7,308 nucleotides of DNA from Alphaproteobacteria bacterium (lineage in GTDB: Bacteria > Pseudomonadota > Alphaproteobacteria > RF32 > CAG-239), in contig JAGCRL010000204.1 of assembly GCA_017964705.1 (NCBI GenBank), forward strand, positions 1 through 7,308, given 5' to 3'. The translations under genes were made by a program, and so were the position numbers. The notes under the pieces were generated by a model, which ran no database searches, had not been told where the DNA came from, and was given only the letters and a program-made list of their open reading frames with translations. Below are positions 1 to 4,910 of the stretch, piece after piece (the first letter of the stretch is position 1; every line of letters begins with the position of its first letter).

Positions 1-105
1 AAAAACAATGAACGGTTTGGTAAATATGCTAATCAACAACCTACTCAGCAACAGGCTCAATACTATGCCTCAAATGCAAATATTCAACCAGATGATGTCC
101 GGTAA
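1..105 (+). CDS. Possible C-terminal end of an upstream gene (partial)
   Basis: Frame 1 is open from the window edge to a TAA at 103-105 and encodes 34 residues rich in Gln, Asn, Ala and Tyr, ending QPDDVR. Its codons look native to this phage: 26 of 34 end in A or T, against 12 of 32 in the competing frame of the next gene over the same bases. That suggests this frame is the main coding frame here and that these residues are the polar tail of a gene lying mostly outside the window. A 34-codon open frame can arise by chance, and the residues match no family I recognise, so the call is tentative. No function can be assigned. Confidence 0.42.
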   Translation, partial: KNNERFGKYANQQPTQQQAQYYASNANIQPDDVR

Positions 106-235
106 AAATCCTCAAGAGCAGTTTCAGACAATTATGAACATGGCTAAGTCAACAAAATTTGACACTAACGCTATTATTATCACCGAGCAACAAGCGAAAG
201 AACTCGGTTTGAATATTCCTCATAGAAGTGAGTGA
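8..235 (+). CDS. Small Asn/Gln/Met-rich phage protein, function unknown
   Basis: A 75-residue protein if the first ATG is used. The N-terminal half is rich in Asn, Leu, Met and Gln with an NPQEQF motif at residues 35-40. The C-terminal half holds a helix-turn-like stretch (TEQQAKELGL). The composition resembles short conserved proteins found next to structural genes in gut phages, but I cannot name a family or role. The start is uncertain. Bases 8-103 also read in frame 1 as the end of an upstream gene, and codons in this frame before about position 92 are GC-ending and atypical. Starts at 65, or at the ATGATG at 92-97 overlapping the upstream stop, are alternatives; the shortest gives 46-47 residues. 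Any ribosome site for ATG 8 lies outside the window. Coding after 105 looks sound. Confidence 0.62.
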   Translation: MNGLVNMLINNLLSNRLNTMPQMQIFNQMMSGKNPQEQFQTIMNMAKSTKFDTNAIIITEQQAKELGLNIPHRSE

Positions 236-267
236 CTTGGTTTAACTTTTATTTAAGGAGAAATACT

Positions 268-960
268 ATGGCTGAAGGAAATGGCTATAGCTTGGCCGAT
301 ATTGCCGCTGCAATGGGTGGTAACGGAGGCTTTGGCGGAATGGGTGGCTCTTGGCTGACTATTCTTTTTTTAATCGTGTTAATGGGCGGAAACGGTGGTT
401 TCGGTTGGGGTAACAATGGTTTTGCTAACGCTATTGGTTATGAAAACTTGGCAACTTCTAACGAAGTACAAAGAGGATTCGATAATCAGAACTCTATGGC
501 AAATCAGCGTGAAATTTTAGCCGCTGTAAATGCCGGTACAGCTCAATCTGTGGCCGCAACAAATCAAACGTTTCACGATACATTAAACGCACTCAATGAC
601 AAGTATAGTGAATTAGCGCGTGACATTTACGGAGTTTCTTCGCAAGTGCAGGCAGGTATTGCAAATCAATCTCAGTGTTGCTGCGATACTAAAATGTTAA
701 TTCAGGAAACGACAGCGCAAAACCGCTATGACGCTTTACTGAATACTAACGCTATTATCGCTAACAGTAACGCTCAAAGTCAGAAAATTCTTGATGCTTT
801 GGCACAGAATAAAATCTCTGCTCTTGAGTCGCAGGTGGCTGATTTACGGTTGGCAAACCAAATGTCCAATGTGGTGAGATACCCTAACGGTTGGACTTAT
901 AATGCTGGTCCGTCACCGTTCTGCAACTGCGGCGGTTGTGGCTGTGGATTTAACGGCTAA
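268..960 (+). CDS. Gly-rich phage protein with hydrophobic segment and Cys clusters
   Basis: A 230-residue protein of a type that recurs in gut phage genomes without known function. The start at 268 is chosen because AAGGAG at 255-260 lies 7 bases upstream; the in-frame ATG at 232 lacks a ribosome site and adds a sequence unlike coding. Residues 17-27 and 40-51 are Gly/Asn-rich and flank a short hydrophobic stretch (SWLTILFLIVLM, 28-39), about 12 residues and short for a membrane span. Residues 60-205 look alpha-helical and Gln/Asn/Ala-rich, with a CCC triplet at 137-139. The last 13 residues carry four Cys alternating with Gly and Asn (219, 221, 224, 226). The Cys residues could bind metal or crosslink; the Gly/hydrophobic start could contact a membrane. 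A virion or morphogenesis role is inferred only from its position. Confidence 0.85.
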   Translation: MAEGNGYSLADIAAAMGGNGGFGGMGGSWLTILFLIVLMGGNGGFGWGNNGFANAIGYENLATSNEVQRGFDNQNSMANQREILAAVNAGTAQSVAATNQTFHDTLNALNDKYSELARDIYGVSSQVQAGIANQSQCCCDTKMLIQETTAQNRYDALLNTNAIIANSNAQSQKILDALAQNKISALESQVADLRLANQMSNVVRYPNGWTYNAGPSPFCNCGGCGCGFNG

Positions 961-973
961 TTGTTGATAACTC

Positions 974-1005
974 GGCGGCGTTTAACCGCGCCGCCTGATT
1001 TTTTT
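974..1005 (+). terminator. Intrinsic (Rho-independent) terminator
   Basis: A perfect 7-bp all-GC stem (GGCGGCG 974-980 with CGCCGCC 989-995) encloses an 8-base loop and is followed by TGA and seven T residues (999-1005). It lies 13 bases after the Gly-rich gene. The ribosome site AGGAG of the next gene begins at 1006, directly after the T run, so no promoter fits between terminator and gene. Transcription of the next gene must read through or begin inside the upstream gene. Confidence 0.9.
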
Positions 1006-1018
1006 AGGAGTAGAAAAA

Positions 1019-1390
1019 ATGACTTGTAATTGTAATTGCCCGTATAAGCATACCACAACTGCTTTAACTGCTGCCGGTGTGTTAACTGTTACCAACCCGA
1101 ATAACGTCGGAAACTTTGATAAGTTTTGTTTAATACTTACCATTAACCCTGACAGCGTTATTGCCGGTGTGCCGGTTGATTATACTATAACAATTAATGG
1201 TACAGCGGTACCTATTTGGGATAGATGGGGTTATCCGATAACCACAGATAGGTTGTGTACGAGAAAATGTTATGTCGGCAGATATATAGAATCTGCAACA
1301 CCGCATTTAACTTTACTCAATGCTTACAGTAATACAGCGTTAACAGGTGTGGCTACAGCTTCCACAAGTGCTGACAGTGCAGGGAGTTAG
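1019..1390 (+). CDS. Small Cys-rich, probably beta-rich phage protein, unknown function
   Basis: A 123-residue protein beginning MTCNCNCPYK, with three Cys at residues 3, 5 and 7 and three more further on (37, 80, 84). The middle alternates short beta-like strands (VIAGVPVDYTITINGTAVPI) and a basic Cys segment (RLCTRKCYVGR); the tail is Ala/Ser/Thr-rich. I recall similar short proteins in gut phages with a CNCN-type start and a predicted beta fold, but no function. AGGAG at 1006-1010 supports the start at 8 bases spacing, placed directly behind a terminator. Its neighbour upstream ends in a comparable Cys/Gly cluster, so the two may assemble together or share a metal or disulfide chemistry. 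A small virion-associated or decoration role is conceivable but not shown. Confidence 0.82.
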   Translation: MTCNCNCPYKHTTTALTAAGVLTVTNPNNVGNFDKFCLILTINPDSVIAGVPVDYTITINGTAVPIWDRWGYPITTDRLCTRKCYVGRYIESATPHLTLLNAYSNTALTGVATASTSADSAGS

Positions 1391-1395
1391 TTAAG

Positions 1396-1833
1396 ATGAC
1401 TTTTAAAGACTTGATTAACGAATACATACATGGATTGTCAGATGACGATATGAATATGTTAACGCATAAAATCAACTGGTTCGTTGAAAAAGTTAAAATG
1501 TCGAATCCAGAGCTTGTGGATAAATTTTTAATGAAGGTGGATTTGATTGTCAATCCTCATTTTACCAAAGAGACGGCTGAATATGTTGTTTCAAGGATGA
1601 GTAACAAAGATGGAACGACAGGTGAACATTGGAATTACGAAACCACAATGAAAGTTATGGATGGTGATTTTAACGAAGCTGATTGGTATTACGTGCTTAA
1701 TATGATTTACTCTGATTATTATAAATCAGGGCGGTCGGATGAAACTTATATTGGTTTAGCTAAAGACTTTATGGACGATAAAGACGCGCCTGAAGGAAAA
1801 GCTAAAAGATATTATAAAGCAATGCGCGATTAA
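1396..1833 (+). CDS. DUF7841-like phage protein
   Basis: A 145-residue, acidic, soluble and probably helical protein with no signal peptide or membrane segment. Its sequence, including WFVEKV, NPHFTKETAEYVVSRM, ADWYYVLNMIYSDYYKSGR and a DAPEGKAKRYYKAMR ending, matches my memory of the DUF7841 family found in phages and prophages of gut bacteria. That family has no established role. The length is close to what I remember. The start at 1396 follows AGGGAG at 1381-1386 and comes five bases after the previous stop. A terminator hairpin follows its stop codon, so it ends a transcription segment that begins upstream of or inside the Cys-rich genes. The many conserved aromatic and acidic residues suggest a folded protein-interaction domain; that is inference. 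Confidence 0.85.
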   Translation: MTFKDLINEYIHGLSDDDMNMLTHKINWFVEKVKMSNPELVDKFLMKVDLIVNPHFTKETAEYVVSRMSNKDGTTGEHWNYETTMKVMDGDFNEADWYYVLNMIYSDYYKSGRSDETYIGLAKDFMDDKDAPEGKAKRYYKAMRD

Positions 1834-1838
1834 AATGA

Positions 1839-1870
1839 AAGGCGGTATTAAAAACCGCCTTGACTTTTTT
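1839..1870 (+). terminator. Intrinsic (Rho-independent) terminator
   Basis: A perfect 8-bp stem (AAGGCGGT 1839-1846 with ACCGCCTT 1854-1861), a 7-base A/T loop, three bases, then six T residues (1865-1870). It lies five bases after the stop of the DUF7841-like gene. The ribosome site of the next gene (AAAAGGAG 1873-1880) follows almost at once. Because the hairpin occupies the first codons of the longer reading frame beginning at 1835, it argues for the later start at 1889. Confidence 0.88.
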
Positions 1871-1888
1871 ATAAAAGGAGTGCAAGAT

Positions 1889-2257
1889 ATGAAAAGAAAG
1901 GTTTTAAATATGTGCAAGCAAGCGGTTGTTTTAGATACGATAAAAAATACAGCTAAAAAAGGCGGAATGACAGCCGCACAATTAAAACTCGCCGAAGCAC
2001 AATCAGAGGATTACGCTGAAATGAAAAAAGAAATCCAAGAACTCAAGGTAGATGTGAACGATGTGCGAAAAGACGTTAACGGTATGCAAATCAAGTTAGC
2101 AGAGATTAAAGGCGGTATTGATATATTGCTTGAAAATAACAAGATAAAATCCAAACTGATTGATAGCAAATATTTTTGGCTTTTCTTAATTGTGTTATTG
2201 ATGATTATTGCGGGCAGTAATCATCTGTCAGAATTAAAAACAATATTTGGTGGTTAA
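1889..2257 (+). CDS. Coiled-coil protein with C-terminal membrane anchor; holin candidate
   Basis: A 122-residue protein. The start at 1889 is preferred over 1835 because AAAAGGAG lies 8 bases upstream and the upstream codons fall in a terminator. Residues 2-24 are basic. Residues 36-85 form a long charged helix with heptad-like spacing (MKKEIQELKVDVNDVRKDV), probably a coiled coil. Residues 95-109 (YFWLFLIVLLMIIAG) are a single membrane segment with Lys on its N-terminal side, followed by a 13-residue tail. This layout resembles XhlA-type (haemolysin XhlA) phage proteins, which help holins lyse cells. Its place directly before the lysozyme gene supports a lysis role. It could instead be a membrane-anchored structural or regulatory protein. 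No other holin-like gene with two or more membrane segments is in the window. Confidence 0.72.
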   Translation: MKRKVLNMCKQAVVLDTIKNTAKKGGMTAAQLKLAEAQSEDYAEMKKEIQELKVDVNDVRKDVNGMQIKLAEIKGGIDILLENNKIKSKLIDSKYFWLFLIVLLMIIAGSNHLSELKTIFGG

Positions 2258-2258
2258 A

Positions 2259-2819
2259 ATGAATTGGTTTACAAGATTATTTAAGAGGGAAAACATGAAA
2301 CCTGTGATTGATGATACGACTGTCATTGAACGTTTGATGTTGAATGAAGGCTGTAGACTTAAAAGTTATTATGACACTAAACATAAATTAACTATTGGTA
2401 TCGGTCATAATCTTGACGACAATCCTTTAACTGAGGAAGAATTATGTTATATAGGCCACGATTGTCGGTCAAAATTTATCAGCAACGACCAAGCAATATA
2501 TCTCTGCAAAAACGACCTTAAAAAAGTACGTGCAGATTTAGATAGAGAATTACCATGGTGGCACGACCTTACGGTCGACCGCCAATTTGCTTTAATAGAT
2601 ATGTGTTTTAACATGGGTATAGGTAAAAAAGGCGGTAATAACGGTTTACTCAGTTTTAAAAATACTCTTAATTTTTTAGCTCAAGGATATTATGAAAAAG
2701 CGGCCAAAAACGTTATGCAAAGTAAATATGCTAAAGATGTCGGCATCCGCGCAAAACGTAACGCTTATGCAATTAAAACAGGTGTTTGGGTACCTAATCC
2801 GCCAAAGGAGATAATATAA
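2259..2819 (+). CDS. Phage lysozyme (GH24 endolysin)
   Basis: An endolysin that should cleave the beta-1,4 bond between N-acetylmuramic acid and N-acetylglucosamine in peptidoglycan. Numbered from ATG 2259 (186 residues), the catalytic triad is Glu30 (NEG), Asp39 (YYDT) and Thr45 (LTIGIGHN), with the same spacing as Glu11/Asp20/Thr26 of T4 lysozyme. The downstream FALIDMCFNMGIG and GLLSFKNTL segments are typical of GH24 phage lysozymes. There is no signal peptide or SAR anchor, so it would stay in the cytoplasm until a holin opens the membrane. The start could also be ATG 2295, which has a better ribosome site (AAGAGG 2283-2288) and gives 174 residues; ATG 2259 follows the previous stop by one base behind a weak GGTGG. 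The short basic MNWFTRLFKREN lead may be real or untranslated. The stop overlaps the next start by one base. Confidence 0.93.
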   Translation: MNWFTRLFKRENMKPVIDDTTVIERLMLNEGCRLKSYYDTKHKLTIGIGHNLDDNPLTEEELCYIGHDCRSKFISNDQAIYLCKNDLKKVRADLDRELPWWHDLTVDRQFALIDMCFNMGIGKKGGNNGLLSFKNTLNFLAQGYYEKAAKNVMQSKYAKDVGIRAKRNAYAIKTGVWVPNPPKEII

Positions 2820-3184
2820 TGTTTAAAATGGACGATAAAACTGGCAGACAAGAGACTTTTCGTGGTGATTCCTATGGGTTTACAGTTACCGGAATCCCTG
2901 CAGATTGGGAAGCGTATTATGCTGTTTTTAATATTGATACTCAAGAGATTTTGCTTGAAGTTCAAAGTACAAAAGAGAACGGGGTGGATAAGATATATGT
3001 GCCTGCAGACGAGTCTGATAAACTAGTTGTACCACAGGGAAAAAAATCAATGACCTACGGTTGGGCAATTAAACGTAAGAAAAATGGTTATGAAGATACG
3101 ACCATTATTAAGGACGGAGAAGCAGAAGATATTACGAAAATTGTTGTACTTCCTAAACGAGCAGAGGGCAGTGTAAATGGTTGA
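2819..3184 (+). CDS. Small BppU-N-like baseplate/tail protein
   Basis: A 121-residue, beta-rich protein. The FRGDSYGF motif near residues 14-21, the run of alternating strands, the late TYGWAIKRKKNGYEDTTII segment and the final ITKIVVLPKR strand resemble the N-terminal domain of siphophage baseplate upper proteins (BppU/DUF2479-like), which attach receptor-binding parts to the baseplate. This is from pattern memory, not a search. It lies first in a run of fibre genes, which fits such a role: it may act as an adaptor between tail tip and fibres. AAAGGAG at 2804-2810 supports the start at 2819, whose A is also the last base of the lysozyme stop (TAATG). A second Met at residue 4 is possible. 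It overlaps the next gene by 8 bases, so translation is probably coupled. Confidence 0.68.
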   Translation: MFKMDDKTGRQETFRGDSYGFTVTGIPADWEAYYAVFNIDTQEILLEVQSTKENGVDKIYVPADESDKLVVPQGKKSMTYGWAIKRKKNGYEDTTIIKDGEAEDITKIVVLPKRAEGSVNG

Positions 3185-3578
3185 AGTTCGGTTTATTAAC
3201 GATACTACACCGATAGAAGTTACAAGCGATGAGCAGGAAACGCAATTTGGTGTAGTTTCGGAAACACAAGCGACAGAAATAGAAGTCGGCGGATTATCAC
3301 ACGCAGATTTGAGCGGTCGTGATTTGCCCGACCAACATACTATTGGCGCAATAACTGGATTATTAGAAGCTCTGTCGACAGCAGATAAACAATTCGTTTT
3401 CGAACAAGGAATCGCTAGTGATACGTGGGTTATAAATCATAATCTCGGTAAAAGACCAAACGTTGTTACGGTGGATAGCACAGGTAAAGAATTTAAAGGT
3501 GCTACGGAATGGGTTGATGATAATACAGTTATTGTTAGAATGAACGGTGCAAGAACCGGTGAGGCATATTTAAATTAA
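3177..3578 (+). CDS. Tail fibre tip-like protein ending in AYLN
   Basis: A 133-residue protein in two parts. Residues 42-62 carry a motif common in phage tail proteins (HADL..RDLPDQHTIGAITGL), which usually marks a trimeric fibre shaft or linker. Residues 72-133 form a small beta domain (FEQGIASDTWVINHNLGKRP, then WVDDNTVIVRMNGARTGEAYLN) that I recall as the C-terminal domain of many phage tail fibre proteins. It is shorter than most fibres, so it may be a minor fibre or a tip that binds a longer partner encoded next door. GAGGG at 3164-3168 lies 8 bases before the start, and the gene overlaps its upstream neighbour by 8 bases in another frame. A host-binding role is inferred from the domain type and place. 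Confidence 0.8.
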   Translation: MVEVRFINDTTPIEVTSDEQETQFGVVSETQATEIEVGGLSHADLSGRDLPDQHTIGAITGLLEALSTADKQFVFEQGIASDTWVINHNLGKRPNVVTVDSTGKEFKGATEWVDDNTVIVRMNGARTGEAYLN

Positions 3579-3589
3579 GGAGTTTTGAA

Positions 3590-4606
3590 ATGCAAAAAAC
3601 AAGTGTAGGTGTAAATTTAGATTTAGAAGGTAATGAAATTCAAAACGTCAAAGGGCAAAACCTTGCCAATATGCCTGCTGATGTTAGAGAATCTCAATTT
3701 TGGTATGATACTGTCGAACACACGTTTAAGTTTTATAACGGTGAAAATGCTGTTGATATGGGTTCTCAGGGCCGTATTTATTCCGGTGGAGATGGTATTG
3801 ATATTAACGGAACTGAGATTTCGGTCGATAATACAGTTGCTAAAAAGACGGATTTACCAACGGTTAATAATGCCACATTAACAATTCAGCGAAATGGTAC
3901 AGATGTTCAAACGTTTACTGCAAATGCAAACACTAACGTTACAGCAAATATTTTAGTTCCTACAAATGCAGGTGATGTTAATGCGTTGCCGAGTTCTACT
4001 AAATACGGTTATACTATTGACTTGAATCTCAACGAAACCGATTATAAATTGACTATAACGTTAAAAGACCAAGACGGTAATGTTTTAAGTTCTAAAGTCG
4101 TTGACTTCCCTGTTGAGAGTGTAGTTGTTAGCGGTAGTTATGACGCAACGAATCAAAAAATTGTTTTAACTCTCCAAAACGGTACGACAGTTGATATTCC
4201 GGTCGGTGCTTTGGTGGCAGGGTTGCAATCTGAAATCACATCAAGTAATAAATTAAGTTCTGATTTAGTTGATGATACAAACAATGCAAATAAATTTGTT
4301 ACATCCGCACAACGTACGCAGATTGGAACTAATACAAGTGATATTGCAGATATTAAAACTGAATTAACAACTGTTACTAAAAAGATAACTGCAGCAAACC
4401 CTACTTTATCACCTAGTGGCGGTGTTTGCACTTGGACAATAACAAACACCCTTGAAACAGCAGATGTTGATATACGGGTTTATTTTGCCTCAACAGGTGA
4501 GAAATATATTGTAAATTCAGCGGCTACTTCAAGTACAATAACAATTAAAATCAATTCCGAAAACACAATTACAGCAGGTACTTATAAGGCTGTTATTATA
4601 GGATAA
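3590..4606 (+). CDS. Tail fibre protein
   Basis: A 338-residue fibre of modular, beta-rich, Thr/Asn-rich sequence. Residues 8-60 (DLEGNEIQNV, QFWYDTVEHTFKFYNG) look like the N-terminal attachment domain of gut phage fibres. Residues 93-130 hold the NNATLTIQRNGTDVQTFTA module that is repeated in many such fibres but present once here. Residues 139-212 contain a segment with YKLTITLKDQDGN, VVVSGSYD and IVLTLQNGTTVDIP. Residues 215-270 are helical (SNKLSSDLVDDT, IADIKTEL) and may form a trimeric coiled coil. Residues 271-338 are a small beta domain ending TAGTYKAVIIG. It should mediate adsorption. AAGGAG at 3577-3582 gives the start, overlapping the previous stop. The family call is from motif memory and is strong for 'tail fibre', weak for any receptor. 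Confidence 0.9.
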   Translation: MQKTSVGVNLDLEGNEIQNVKGQNLANMPADVRESQFWYDTVEHTFKFYNGENAVDMGSQGRIYSGGDGIDINGTEISVDNTVAKKTDLPTVNNATLTIQRNGTDVQTFTANANTNVTANILVPTNAGDVNALPSSTKYGYTIDLNLNETDYKLTITLKDQDGNVLSSKVVDFPVESVVVSGSYDATNQKIVLTLQNGTTVDIPVGALVAGLQSEITSSNKLSSDLVDDTNNANKFVTSAQRTQIGTNTSDIADIKTELTTVTKKITAANPTLSPSGGVCTWTITNTLETADVDIRVYFASTGEKYIVNSAATSSTITIKINSENTITAGTYKAVIIG

Positions 4607-4610
4607 TGCT

Positions 4611-4910
4611 ATGGTTGATAAAATAACAAATCCAGTAAAACCTTTAGACGTTATTGATAAGATTAACGAGATTATTGATAATTTGGGCGGTGGTACGGTT
4701 GATAATGCTTTATCTTTAACAAGTGAAAATCCCGTCCAAAATAAAGTCGTTACGCAGGCATTAACGGAATTATCCGCAAATGTTAATATGGACGCTTATC
4801 TCGATATGATAATATCAGGTAATTATTCAAGCCTGCCGATTATTATGCAAAGTGAGTACAGTAGCGATTTAGATGATATTATAGGGGGAACGTATGACAA
4901 CAACTCTTGA
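4611..4910 (+). CDS. Short tail fibre-like protein
   Basis: A 99-residue protein that begins four bases after the 338-residue fibre gene, with only a weak AGGA site upstream, so its translation is probably coupled. Residues 4-27 (KITNPVKPLDVIDKINEIID) and 33-51 (VDNALSLTSENPVQNKVVTQ) are motifs that, in my memory, occur near the N-terminus of much longer gut phage tail fibres. Here the protein stops soon after, with an acidic, Ser/Asn-rich tail (SSDLDDIIGGTYDNNS). It overlaps the next fibre gene by 17 bases in a different frame. It may be a remnant of a longer fibre whose C-terminal part was replaced, a separate adaptor, or one half of a frameshift-joined product. I see no slippery sequence that would favour the last option. 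Confidence 0.8.
   Translation: MVDKITNPVKPLDVIDKINEIIDNLGGGTVDNALSLTSENPVQNKVVTQALTELSANVNMDAYLDMIISGNYSSLPIIMQSEYSSDLDDIIGGTYDNNS

Noticed and set aside
232..267. Start of the Gly-rich gene at ATG 232
   Set aside because: It has no ribosome site and runs through the AAGGAG that serves ATG 268; the added residues look non-coding.
164..758. 14-base repeat ACTAACGCTATTAT at 164-177 and 745-758
   Set aside because: Both copies encode the same TNAII residues in frame and the phrase uses common codons here, so chance or shared codon use explains it.
1835..1888. Start of the holin candidate at ATG 1835
   Set aside because: These codons lie within the terminator hairpin and T run, whereas ATG 1889 has a strong ribosome site at proper spacing.
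2247..2258. TTG start for the lysozyme
   Set aside because: It lies inside the last codons of the upstream gene without a ribosome site; ATG 2259 or ATG 2295 is more likely.
3633..3881. 82-residue open frame on the + strand inside the 338-residue fibre gene
   Set aside because: It lies wholly within a recognised fibre gene in another frame and its product resembles no known protein.
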